Positions 47,961 through 59,707 of a stretch of DNA of 64,000 bases are shown piece by piece (position 1 is the stretch's first letter; each line of letters begins with the position of its first letter). The stretch is from Steinernema hermaphroditum (lineage: Eukaryota; Nematoda; Chromadorea; Rhabditida; Steinernematidae), in NCBI GenBank assembly GCA_030435675.1, contig CM059625.1, forward strand, positions 13,888,001-13,952,000, given 5' to 3'. Position numbers and translations under genes: made by a program. The notes beneath the pieces were generated by a model that saw only the letters and a list, made by a program, of their open reading frames with translations, searched no databases and was not told the origin of the DNA.

Positions 47961-48112
47961 TAGACACACGCCAGCAGGAATTCAAACTATTACTGGGAAT
48001 TCCCATCGTTCGGTCATCATTTCTCTTGCACGGCGTGTCAGCGCCATTTAAACCGAGACACAGATCTATCGTGGCAGGGCCACAAAAATGCGTTCAGTTT
48101 CTTCCTTTTTAG

Positions 48113-51100
48113 CACCAAAATGCAGATTTCTCCGTGCAGAAGTCGAAATTCCAAAATTCAACAGGGGAATCGATAGCAAGTTCTCTACTGAACATTTTGC
48201 GACCGGACTCACTGAAATCCATCGCGCATTGAGAAAAAAGATACATTTCGTTGATGTTTGTTGTCATGAATCGTACATTTCTCCGCGATGAAGGGATCAA
48301 ATCGGGATACCTTTGGCGGTAATTGTGCACTAGAGTATGGTGAGCATTTTGCGTATGGAAGTTTTCAGAGAGCTCGACACCTTATCAAAACCTCGATTGC
48401 GAGTACATTTAAATATCGGCAGTTGCGCTCATGCTGAGAATTCTTCCCTTTGATCTACAAATGAAAATCGTCTTTGATACATTATCCAATAAAGACTCTA
48501 AAATATACAATATCTCCCGATTTGCACTTGTTTGAAATGCTATCGAAGTGTCCCAATGTTTTCACAGTCCATAAGGACATATGCAGATAGATCCATTTAG
48601 TGCTTCCATGATTTGTGTCTAATTTATATTGACGCTAAGCAGGGCCTTGCGAGGTCATGCAGCTGAGTGCCGACCAATCGGCTTCGAGCGTGAAGATCGC
48701 CGCGACGGCGCAAATTGTCATCTCGTGGCCGCTCTCTGTCGCATTGATTTGCTGCACATCGCGTTTGACCTTAGAGAAAAAGCGCAAACGCCGTCGCAAT
48801 AATCAGTCTTCACACAGGACTCGTCGAGTGTTTGCAACGGCGATCGGAGCCGCGGACGGCGCTACTCAGCTGAGCATGACAGCGAACGCAGGCTGCTCCT
48901 CTGAAAGAAAGAAATTCACCGTTACAGTATGAACACTAATGAGACGAGGTGCGGTAAAAGGCGAATCGTAAAAGTCCACTTATGTTCTCAACATAGTAAG
49001 CGAGCCACTACGCCTATGTACGTATATTCTAGTGTCATGCTAGCATATAGTCCAAATAAACAAAATTCTGCTTGGAAGTGCGAAATCTAAAACGACCTAG
49101 ATTAAATCTAAGAAGTGAAGTGAATGCGCTGCTTTTAGTGAAAGTGTGCATACTGAACTGACGAAGACCTTAAAATGTGAAAGTAGAAGCGGGTGTAGGC
49201 AAGAAACCCAAAAGTTGCCTGTGTAAGGTATCCGTTACCTTGGCTTTTTTCCAAAAATTATATCACTATGGAAGAGATGCATCTAACTCTGAACAGTCTG
49301 CTGTCTAACGATTTTGAAGAGTTCATTTTGTAGTTTTTGGAAAGCGCGAGGGGATTTATCCTCTATTTGGAGACGCTACAGTGGTTTGTGGCAATCAATT
49401 GAATTTGAAACGGTCATCATCTATCTGCTATTCTGCGTAGGACCTGGAGCTATGGAAAGCATGATCGTTTATGGCGATATATGAGAAGCAATTAGAAGGA
49501 TGACGAAAACAAATAAATACGTTCATCCGGAAGTGGGCTTTGTTAATGGTTTTTAGAAGCGTTCAAGATTGAGCGCCAACAAGACCAATGGAACATGTGA
49601 ATCCGGAGAGTGAGAGTTACAGACCGAAAATGTCATTACGAATTCGTGATGCCCAACCTTTAGCAATCCTTCGGACTGTGCGTGAACGCTGGAAGTTCTT
49701 AAGACATTCCCAACAGTAGGCATTCAAACCGAAGAAGCTCACTGAAGCAAGAAATTCCCCAAGAAGGATGGCAATTATGTGATCACTATAGATTCCAATG
49801 TGTATAATGACTTGCCGTCTGGTGCGACAGCAGAGGTATTCGATTTCCTTTTCAAACTAATGCACCGAGACAGCAGTGTGGTTACGCATACCTCCCCCTA
49901 ACTCTGTAGATCGTGATTTGGACAGAAGAGTGTGTGATCCTCAATATAGCGCGAAGTAAATGGAAAACTGTGCATAAAATATGCTCCCGGAGACGAAGGA
50001 CTTCCCAGACATTCCTCTATCTTTTCTACCCTTTCTTATAGACTGCTCAAACGTTTCGTATCATAGGTTGCCCTGAAGTAACCAATCTTTGCCTTACCGA
50101 TTCATATAATTCAGGCCACCTAGACTAAGTTGGGAAAAGAAGCTAACAAGTTGTCATCTCCTAAACTTGCATGTAATCAGAGTGTTGAGTTCAACTTTGG
50201 ATCAGCAAGGTATCTTCCGCATGCTCTTCATTCTCCGCTCAACAAGCAAGACCCAAATTGAATTTTACGCGCCCAATTAATTTTATTCTCCAGCTGCAAT
50301 TTGGAAATTCCTGGACAGTTGGCTAACGCCCCATCAGTCCTTGAGTACCCGGGTGGTTATTTGGTTGCACAGGTGCATCGACGAGAAAATGGGATTACAA
50401 TAGCTGTTCGGATCATGTGGTCACTGCAACTGCACGATTCTGCCTTCCCAGGTAAAGTTGTACATCTCTAGATTCTGCAGACCCGCTTGTATTCGAAACC
50501 TAGCAAAACACAACAGTTAATTGCTCTAGAGCTTGGGGTACCTCGTTTCTCGGCCCTCGTTACTTCAGAGGGAATCACTTCACGCTGTGATAAAAGGGAA
50601 CAAAAATGAGCATGTAGCCAACCTACTCAATTACAAGATCTAGTACCCAAGCTGCTCTGAAGGATGAAAATCGTAATTACCGTAGTTTGTGGACAATTTT
50701 GACAACAACACATAGAATTATGGTTACCGGCTACTTTTTAACGGCGATTTCTATCGTGATTAGTGTAATGTGGTGTTCTTAATGTTGCTTTTTTGTTGTC
50801 CGAACTTCTCGCGATTCTATTAGTGGCCGGAGTCGTCGAGTGCGTCGCCTGTCGTGCCCGACGTATTTCGTTGTCTCTCGGGCAGTAAGCCCCGCCTCCT
50901 CCCAGTGGCCGCGGTACCTTTTCGCAGGCGCCGCCGCTGTCGCGCGTCGATCGCGTTGTGACGACGGCGAGCGAGAGAGAGAGCGAAGAGAAAGCGCCCA
51001 AATTCCGCCTCTTATTTTGTGCAAATTTGCATAAAATTCGCATTTTTGACCATACCATCTTGTCCGCAATGATCTCTTCTATCGCTCTATAAAATTTGAC

Positions 51101-52311
51101 AGCGTACTGTTTCCTCACTTTTGAGTTATTTAAAAAGTTTTTTATTTGAAATTTTCGCGTTTCTCTCCTCGTTTATTCCATCGCGGCCAAACTGCGGCCG
51201 CGGCGACGTCGGCGGCGGCGCGATGGAGTTCTCAGCAGTGCTTGTGCCGTGTGGAGGTTGCGAAGATGCTTGTCGCGATATGGTATCTTCACTTCGGGTT
51301 GCGCCGCTTTCCCGGAAGCGCTCGTGCGGTGGGTCCTGTCGCGACCAACCCAGTGGGCATCGGCGATTATCTCTGCACTAAAAAGAGATATGATAGAATG
51401 CAATGGCAAATTTGTTTGTGTTTTATCGCCTTTCGCTAGGATACCGTCGGCGCACATTAAGCGGTCACAATCTTTTTGTACTTTTTCCTCAATGCGACGT
51501 ACCGTAATCCACGGCAAATAGGTAGTTCCTTTCATATGCAGATTACCGTATCCACTCATAAGTGTCGAAATGCAGATAGCTTTTTGGCAGTTTAAAGGGA
51601 AACGCATGCTTTTGGGACAAACAAAACGTGCCTTCCTGAGTGTGTCCTAAGAGTTGAGCGACCTCATGTATGAAGCGTTCACTTCATTTGAAACTCACGA
51701 TCGCTTTTCAATGTTGTACGACATCTAATCATTTGGAAGATTCTGAAGCAAGCGATCACTCTCCCATCTTTTTCTATGTTTGAAGCCCCGCTATAAATTA
51801 ACAGAACATATCTGGAATTTGATAAATGACAGCATAAAGCAAAAGCAACTCTTCAATACCTTAAGAGAATATCTCAAAACCATATGTCGCTCGCAAACTC
51901 CATTTATTTATTCACAGGCGGGTTCCCAGCGATCCCTGAAAAGGAAATCATTGCAAAATATTCGTTTTATTGCTGCATAGCCTTTTTTTCTTTGTAACAA
52001 GGCAGTCACCATTTGAGCTAGCTACATTTTTGGTTCACAGTTCTGTATAGTAACCTAGAAACGTCGGTATACTCGTAGGCTACCAAGTTTACCTTCAGAT
52101 GTATGCTTACTTGTATGTAATGTGTTTATGCTGTATAGAGCGTTGTCTATTCTTGAGTTCATCAATATTTGTGTCATGTGCAACAACATGTAGACTTACA
52201 GTAATGGCTTAAAGTCGACCTTTCAATTTTTGCATAGCGTGTGATTTTTGTCCAGAGATGGACCCAGATTGAGAGTGTGTAACCATTTTCTCTGCTCAGA
52301 TCCGTCGCGCC
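48113..52311. other. Gene-poor stretch upstream of the CoREST-like gene
   Basis: Most of it is AT-rich without supported exons. A 91-codon GC-rich frame at 48657-48932 (MQLSADQSASSVKIAATAQI...) has a basic run LEKKRKRRRNNQ but no family resemblance. Positions 50820-51420 form a CpG-rich island and are listed separately. Confidence 0.45.
50820..51420. promoter_or_regulatory. CpG-rich island, possible CoREST-like promoter
   Basis: A clear rise in GC and CpG (for example GCGGCCGCGGCGACGTCGGC at 51192) against AT-rich flanks, about 0.9 kb upstream of the first sure CoREST-like exon. An ATG at 51223 opens MEFSAVLVPCGGCEDACRDM, followed by GTATCT, which could be an upstream coding exon in phase with the acceptor at 52302. 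Not demonstrated. Confidence 0.35.
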
Positions 52312-55300
52312 ATGAGTCTTGAGACTTTGGGATATGAGGATCCGTACGAGGAGTACGGTGGTTACAAGCCATCAACAGAGATTATGTTTCAAGTAAGATA
52401 TTGTAGGGTTTTGAATTTGACACAAAAGTTCGTGTCTAGGAAATAGTGAAGCAAGCGCAACAAGATGTTCAAGCAGGTGTGGAAGGAGCTGCGAGGAGGA
52501 GCAGCCGACGACTGGTCCAGAAGTTGAAAACGATAAAGCCGAGTACGTTTTGCCAGATTTCATAAGAATTAATCAAAATATCAATCGTTCTATCCTTTGT
52601 GACCTACACTTCTGCTGCACCTGTGGCACGTGAGAGCTTTTTTGTGGAAAGATAAGAAAGAGATGCAGAAGACAAATCGCATCTATCACCCTATCATGGT
52701 ATATGTGTCGTTCTGCCATAAAGTAGTGTCTGATACATATTTTCCGTACTTCGTCGTAGACTCTTTAAAATCTAGTTTCATTAGAAGTGAGAAACTATAG
52801 TTCCCCTATGAATCACCCTCCGGTGCTTGTCCGAAAAGCTATCATGTGTTGCACTCAGAGATCGGAACGAGTCCGGGCTTGAGTCCGCAGACTCGAGTCC
52901 GGACTCGGAATCGATGGACTCGGACTCGATGACTTTTTTGGTCGAATTCCGATCTCTGGTTGCAATTTTGAAACTGAGGTGAGTAACGACCAGGGCTGGG
53001 CAAGACGAGACTTTTCAACCTTAAGACTCGAGATTCGACACCAAAAACCCTCTAGACCTCGGGACTGGAGACTTGAACAGCTCTGGTACCGACCCCCTGA
53101 ATAAGTGATCCTCGGATTTGTGAGGCTTATAAAGTCTAGGAGTAAAAGATGTGAAACATCTTTTTTTCGGTGAGCACTTGGAGCACAAGAACTTTGAGAT
53201 GCACAAGAGTATATTGTCCCAATCAGACATCTTGTGGGATCTGCGGTGATTGTGTTTTCAACATCGATTTCGGAAGTTCATTATCGTATGTAATTTATAT
53301 AGTGATCTCTAAATTCTTCTTTTCGATCGGATTTTATTCGTCCACCAAAAGGCAGAACTAGGGTTAACCATTGACGGTGAAAACAAAAAGACCTAACTTT
53401 GAGCATGTAACACTTTTAACTGGCCTAAGCCTAGTCCATCCAAGCACCATATCGCATTTAGGCTCACCAGATAGTAATACAGTAACTGTCACGCGACCTA
53501 AACGATCGGCCCCTGTCCAACGTCAAGACGACGAAGTGGCCATTCGTGTAGGAGCGCGATACCAAGCAGAAGTTGTCGATTTGCACGATTTGCAAATTCC
53601 ATCCGACGAGCAAAGAGAAGCGGAGGATGAACGCTCAGAGTGCGTGTGGCATCCGGACATTCCCGAAAAAGTATCTCCGAAAGACATGGAGGATTTCGTT
53701 TCCATGTGTAGAAGACATATGGATGTTGGATCAGATTTGGTAGGGAAAGGAGGCATGCACGCTGCAGTCGTGACATTTGCAGGCAATGCGCTCCCTATAC
53801 AAGCATGAGTTCAATATACCGAAAGCTCTTGAAGATATGGAGGCAGACTTCAAAGACCATTGGAAAAAAAGGTTTTTGAAAGTAGAAGACGATGCTTTAA
53901 TTACTGCATATTTGACCTATGGAAAGAATTTTGGAAAAATAGCGAAATCCGTATGTAGTTCCTTATGGGAAACATACCTGAACCGACAATTTTAGGTTAG
54001 ATCACGCCAGATTCACGAGTGTATCGGACGATTCTATGACGTGAAAAAGAAGATATGCTACATGTCCAAGCACATTTGCCCTACACTTATGCGGTGGGTT
54101 TGTTATGAATGCCTTTTATTGAAATCGCAAGCAGACGTAATGTTGTCTATTTCATATCGTATCATATCCAAAGAATATTAATTTTTTGTTTCCCTGTATG
54201 TGCAAATTGCCAGATGCAGCAATATACCTTTTGAAAATCTATGGATTGCTCTGTACCTCCATCGAAAAGTCATTCCAACTAACCTACAAATTTCGATAAC
54301 GTTTACCACCATCAGACTGTTGCTATCAAAAAACGGTTATTGTTGAAACAAAAATAAGTATAAATTAGTAGCACGCACCTACCTTTTTAAGCATCGAAAT
54401 TTCTTCCCTAACCTTCCAGAGTGAAATATCTGCGTTAGTTTTAAATTGTTAGGTACTGCAGTGTACAGTCTTTTTTAACATCCTTTTTCACAAAAATACA
54501 TGGTTTGCAAGGCTTTTTTTCGCATCCTGTGTAGTCAAGTGGCTTGAGTTTCGACAGATTTACTACCTAAGCCACACTCACAAAGCTTTGGTCTGAAGGG
54601 GGTAAGTTGTGTACGGTATCGGAAAACCGAGGATTCAATTAGTGTCAGTTATTAGATTTGGCTATGAAGTGAAGGAAGTTTTTTTTAGGAGAAATACAGA
54701 CGATTATAAAGCTCTTAAAAGAAGTCAGTGCGAGAACTGTTCGTCAAGCCTCTTCGAGAGAGTTGAGAAGTGCGAAGTACGAGGTCGGCGGAGAACCATG
54801 CTTTGTCCTCCCTGTGACCTTTATGCCCGGTAAATATGACACTGCGGATTAACTCGACTATATGGTGTTCCTGCACACACTTTAGGCTAAAAAAGATGTA
54901 CAGACCAAGTACTTTAAAGTTCACCCCAGGAGCGGATGGACTCACCGAAGAAGAGAGAGACAGCCTCTACTATGAACACACAACTTATTTCGACATTAAC
55001 GACTATCTGAACGACAAGCTCTCCCCAGATCACCCTCCGCCACCAAAACATATCCTATCGGGTTACTATTACGTCGCTGATCCATCTGCGCTGGATGTCT
55101 CTCAGCCCTACGAAAAGAAAATCCCTGTATTCACAGAGTACGCAACTGACCAACAGTCAGTGTTAATCGTGAGCATTGTAGGCCACACGAAAACTGTTTC
55201 TTTGTCAGCACAACGCAGACTATTCGCTGGCAGAAATCTACGCTTGACTTCGACGTTGAACAAAAGGAGAAGATAGTTGAGGGGTTTTTGAAGTTTGGGA

Positions 55301-55712
55301 AGAACTTCTCGAAGATCACAAAATTTGCCAACGTTCAAAGTGTCGAAACTGTCAGGCATTTCTACGATGTCTACGGCGATGAGTACCGACTGGACTTTGT
55401 AAGTGTTTACATCTTGATTGAACGTAGCAATGGAGTATGAACATAAAACCGAATGATACCATGTCATTTTCTTCTAAAACATTGAAATATGATGTGCTTT
55501 AGCTGATAGCCCAGTACAACCAAGCCCAGGCTGTGCATGGCCGTAACAACGAAAGCGACGAAGATAGTGAAAATCACGTAATCCGCCGCCGAATGACCAT
55601 GAAGATGGGTAACAAGAAACCGACGATGCGTACGAGAGCGGCGACCGCCGGCGCGAATAGCTTGGCTCTGCGAAGAACAGCCCGAAGACGAACTGTTCGT
55701 GAAATGTCCTAG
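52312..55712 (+). CDS. CoREST-like ELM2/SANT transcriptional corepressor, 512 aa
   Basis: Nine exons join in phase: 52312-52392, 52440-52542, 53462-53739, 53783-53950, 53996-54093, 54689-54829, 54886-55155, 55209-55398 and 55503-55712. The start follows a CTGCTCAG acceptor by nine bases. Domains are an ELM2 (VAIRVGARYQAEVVDLHDLQ ... AMRSLYKHEFNIPKALEDME), a first SANT (FLKVEDDALITAYLTYGKNF ... IGRFYDVKKKICY), a four-cysteine zinc-finger-like element (CENC, 21 residues, CPPC), and a second SANT (EGFLKFGKNFSKITKFANVQ ... HFYDVYGDEYRLDF). The tail is basic. ELM2 plus two SANTs is the CoREST/RCOR plan, which bridges histone deacetylase and the LSD1 demethylase in the nucleus (SPR-1 or RCOR-1 in C. 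elegans). The finger between the SANTs is unusual and recalls the GATA finger of MTA/RERE proteins. Exon 7 uses a GTCAGT donor. Confidence 0.85.
52856..52958. repeat. GACTCG-rich short inverted-end repeat in a CoREST-like intron
   Basis: About 103 bp dominated by GGACTCG/GAGTCC words, starting CAGAGATCGGAA and ending with its inverse TTCCGATCTCTG. A related degenerate stretch follows at about 52988-53090 (ends ACCAGGGCTG / CAGCTCTGGT). Similar stretches occur at 56310-56490 and 60710-60820. Confidence 0.6.
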
Positions 55713-55909
55713 TGCCTACTATCCACCTCTCGCATTGCCATATCTCTAATCTACTCCACCAATGTTCTCCTTCTCCTTGTGATACAGTTTAAACTCAATT
55801 GCTGCTTATTGGCTTTGACAGCCCCCGGGTCACAAACTACGCTTTAGTTGTTGTTATTTTATTTTCAATTGTTAAGTTATAAGAATGCATGAATGTTGTT
55901 AGGGGCTTT

Positions 55910-55915
55910 AATAAA
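55910..55915 (+). terminator. Poly(A) signal of the CoREST-like gene
   Basis: AATAAA about 200 bases after the stop codon, the first canonical signal downstream. Comparable AATAAA sites serve the myosin gene (33032-33037), VPS26 (24152-24157) and intersectin (21496-21501). Confidence 0.5.
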
Positions 55916-56309
55916 GACGTTTTCCACACACGGCGAATGCATGACTCAACATGGTGGAGGGTTTTGTGATGCACGCTAAGCCCTCTGCCAAACGGCGTAG
56001 GAAGGATTCACTCGCTGACGAGAAGCCGCAATCAGGTCCGCGAAGGATGAAATAGCGCACGTCATTGGAACGAAACGGGTGGTGATGCACTGTCGCGAAA
56101 CGATATTTTTAGATTAGATTGATGTTATGAAAAGCGATTCGTGACCTTGAACAGCCTGTAATGAGTTTATTGATAGCACTTGATTTCCAGAACTTAGAGA
56201 GGCGTATTGTAAGAGGCATTACAGTGCAGCACTTTGTTTTATAGCACTTGTTGCGGATGGAACTGGAATACATATGAAGTTACAAATTATAATCAGCAGT
56301 GGCTAGTGA

Positions 56310-56490
56310 TGCGAAACCGCGAAAGCATGGCCGATCGAGTCCGAAATCCAATGGAGTCCGACTCGTTTCGGATTTTTTAACCAGTCCGAGTAGGAGTCCG
56401 GATTCGATGCCCAAAAACCCATCAAGTCTCGAGTCTCGAATCCGGATAAACGAGGATTCGTTTTCGGACTCGTCGGCACCTCTGGTAGTG
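56310..56490. repeat. GACTCG-rich dispersed repeat
   Basis: It is built from CGAGTCCG, GGAGTCCG and GTCTCGAGTCTCG words with a CCCAAAAACCC core shared with 53040 and 60750. It creates a spurious 130-codon Ser/Arg-rich frame. A further member lies at 60710-60820. Confidence 0.55.
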
Positions 56491-58740
56491 GCTAATCGTC
56501 GTGTGAGTGTGACAGCTTTGGTTCATGAAGAGAGTGAAAAGTCTCAAATCTTGTTCTCGAACTTGAAAAGGCTCATCTCGCACAGCTCTGGTGACGATCT
56601 AAATGTAATACAGAAGCAGCAAGCTATTGTAATATTGAGAAACGCCACAAATGAAAAAAATGTTTTTAAGCTCCAATTTCTGACCGTCTAGTGAAGATCT
56701 CCTTATTTTCTAAAGATAGCATTGTTCTCAGAACACTTATCTCTTTTCTCGGCTATCTCGGAACCAAACGCTTCTAAAGAACTTCTTTGCAAATTACAAT
56801 CCTAGGCAGTGAATCCGTAGCTGCGCTCTCAGGTTTAATAAAAGATATTATATGTTGGAAAGAGAGAATTTAGTGGCCATGACAACTAACCAACTCACTT
56901 GATCTTATCACTCCTTTTACAAACCTCCAGTTTAAAGGATATTCACGACCCAATACAGTCGAAGCGATGAACGCGCAACCCTGTCATCGATTGTATTGAG
57001 AACGAAATGGTGAAGCCTGCATTTAGCGCAATGTTCCATACCACTAAACAGAACGAGAAAAGAAATAGCACGTGTACTACCTAAAACTGTATGTAGTACA
57101 AGCCAAAATTCGTTTGACGAAGGATCACAGTTCGAGAATCCGCTGAATGTGCTAAGAATTATGAGCTTTATAGGGAAACACTGAAAATAATTCGACGGTA
57201 TTACTTTTGAACTCCAACTATTTTGCACGTTAATCGTTTTCATCCACAGGAACCTGAAGAATGTCGTTTTGCCTTAGCAGTAGTCGCAAAACAACAGATC
57301 TATTTCCCATTATCTGATACAAAGTTTGCTCATAATGTAGCACGACACCTTCCTACTGTAAATATTTGTCTCCCTTACATTGTTCTTTGCTCTGTTTTCT
57401 GACCTTGTCTCGTCAATAAGGCCTGTCCCTAGTCTCTCGTGACGTCAAAGCAATCCTAAAAACCCTGTTTTACTTTTCTAGCAGGAAGTGCTGTTCCCCA
57501 AACTTCTCTTTTAAATGAACTAGTCTGCTTTGCTCTATATGAAGATTGACAACAAACAGCATCAAAGCGGAGTCGAAGGTTAGAGGAGGATGACTCACTC
57601 GTTGATCAGATGATGGACTTTGTGCACAGACGCCCGATCTCTGTGAACTGCTGACCCTGATCGCTTTTTTTTTTAATTTGCACGTAAGCAGCACGAATAC
57701 AGTTCTTCGAAAAAACAAGTTCCACTCATGAGAACACCCTTTCTCTGTTTACCAATGGGACAAATGGCTGGCGAAGTGGGATACGCCGTAACATTAATTC
57801 ATATTCTCCTATCAAGAAGCTTTCTGAACGAAGAGGTGCATAACAAACAGTCATGCATCGGAGTGTTGAGGTTGTGTTGTATTCAATCTGAATCCATCAC
57901 CTTTTTTCGATTTCTCCGAAATCGTTTTTCCAACACAGGTTTGGTTTGCATGTTCGCCTTCGATGGCGCCCTGCTGGCTGACAACAGTTTTTCCGCGTCA
58001 TTGTATGCCACGAATGGTTGTTTATCTGAGAAGCAAGAAGAGAAAGGTCTTTAACCGAAGCCGGATTGTGACCTTTACATTCTGAGAATTCTTCATGCGC
58101 CTTTGGGTTGAACGTGTTTGTCAACAGCCCGTCGCAAAACGAATGTATTCAGCTATGAAAGATCAAGATCAAAAGACCCGAGCGCAGAGATGAGATTGTC
58201 TGCTTTCCGAATGCGAAACATCACGAAAGCAAAGTTCACTTTTGGATCTCAGTTCTTACGCACAAAGGATTCTTGGACGATACTAGCATAACCCGCATGG
58301 CATTATTTTCCGATATTTCTGAGGAACAGTGCTATCTGCATACCTTGAAGGAGATCTCCCGCTTTTGATAAACTGGAATCTTTGGATGTTGTAATTTGTT
58401 GTGAACTTTCCAAAACAGCCAGGTCTGAACGATTGTTGAGTCAGCTAAGGGCTGTTACACTTTGCACTGAACTTTACCCACTTAAGAATTTGAACATGTA
58501 GCTAAACAAATTTCGCATAGAAATTCCCTAAGGAATGATCGGATAGCGGGTTTTGTCGCATCGCCCACAAGAACTCGCTACAGCTGATCTCCACAAAGGT
58601 TAACTTCGCGAAGACCAGTTTTTCGTTGCGCTCATATCTGGTATCGCCTTTTGCATTACGGACAAACGTTTTTTTCCATTGTTATTTTAACGTTTTTATT
58701 TTATATTTTACATGATACATACAGCAGTGCTGTTTATTGT

Positions 58741-59707
58741 TTAGTTTTCGGAGTTGGCACGGCCGCCCGCTATCGTCCGAAGCATTGCACAGTACTGGTT
58801 CATCTCACTAGAAAGAGGGCTGATTAGTGAAAGCCTTTGGAAGGATTGCTTCTTACTTGACTCCGGCATTTACAGCGCACTCACAGAGCTCAGAAGCCTC
58901 CTTCTTCCAACCGACTGTGCGCATGCAGTACTTAAGACTTCTTCTGGCGTTGTTGTCTTCTTTGATGAGCGGTTGACAACTGAAAAAGCGACCGTTTGGA
59001 AACGCAGAGAGCTCGTGGATTTACTTCGAGCGATCGAAGCAGAATCCATTTGCGTTCTTCGAAACAAAACACTCTTTTACACAGTCAGCGATGTCCAGCG
59101 CGGTGTCTATGAGAATATCTCCGTTGCCGGCTCCACCACCGATAGTCTTCTTGAACGACTCGACCTGGCTTTCGATCTTCTGTTCGCCAAGCCGTATCAG
59201 CTGATGGATATCAGTGTACGGAATCAGTGGGCCATCATCGGTATTCACACAACTGAAGATGGCTTAAGAGAGGATCTTAACGGTATCACATACGTGTTCA
59301 TTTTGTTCTGGATGCAGTCGATGAACTGATCCACAATGTATCTCTTGCCAATGAAGCAGTCTTTCAACATTTGGGGTTTTTCTGTGAGCTGTAAAACACA
59401 ATAATATTGGAAGAACGCAGTGTAACATTACAGTTCCAGCCTTGGTCCAACAAGTGTTAATGCAGTCAACGGCCTGTTCCTTCATTTGGAAAACACAGTT
59501 GTCGTTCTCCTTGCACGAGCATTGTCTGATGGTCTTGTGCGGTATCCGAGACTGAGAAATCAGTTGGGAGCCTTGTTTTGACAGCTGAGATTCGAAGCGA
59601 TTAGAGGCGAACACCTCGGTGGCTGCACAAACCTGATCGAGGAATTTCGTCGACGACACGCGTTGAATGCACAGGGAAACGAGGAGGAAAGCAAGAAGAA
59701 AGCGCAT
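58741..59707 (-). CDS. Secreted cysteine-rich protein, 262 aa
   Basis: Five minus-strand exons join in phase: 59707-59432, 59388-59294, 59252-59025, 58979-58857 and 58807-58741. The product opens with a signal peptide (MRFLLAFLLVSLCIQRVSST). The mature part has about 18 cysteines, many in short-spaced pairs (QCSCKENDNC, DCINTC, DCVKEC, LCECAVNAG), suggesting a disulfide-bonded extracellular fold. Acidic and amphipathic segments lie between them, including GEQKIESQVESFKKTIGGGA. I cannot name the family. Nematode-specific secreted Cys-rich proteins such as egg-coat or proteoglycan core proteins are the sort of relatives to test. The exon joins are strongly supported because each of the four junctions restores an open frame that ends in a cysteine-containing coding run. 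A long opposite-strand frame overlaps it and is an artefact. Confidence 0.7.

Larger units (their letters stand above)
45690..48112. repeat. Duplicated block, copy B (inverse of 9137-11000)
   Basis: This is the fuller copy, with the complete Argonaute N-domain exons, four units of the 23-bp minisatellite and a MITE insertion. Coding identity with copy A looks high by eye (for example, only single-base changes in the exon carrying VFVQATHSKHPRVFPIAAVT), so the duplication is not ancient. Edges are approximate: the Argonaute-side homology ends near 48085-48112, and the MAP2K-side homology fades near 45690. Confidence 0.85.
55713..58740. other. Intergenic, no gene recognised
   Basis: It contains a GACTCG-rich repeat at 56310-56490 and several AT-rich open frames (56932-57243, 57728-58124) that overlap in opposite strands and show no motif or phased introns. 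Confidence 0.45.

Noticed and set aside
56299..56691. 130-codon Ser/Arg-rich frame
   Set aside because: Its first half is the translated GACTCG-rich repeat.
58754..59329. 191-codon plus-strand open frame
   Set aside because: It opens at TTG rather than ATG near its start, has no family resemblance, and overlaps three phased exons of the minus-strand Cys-rich gene.
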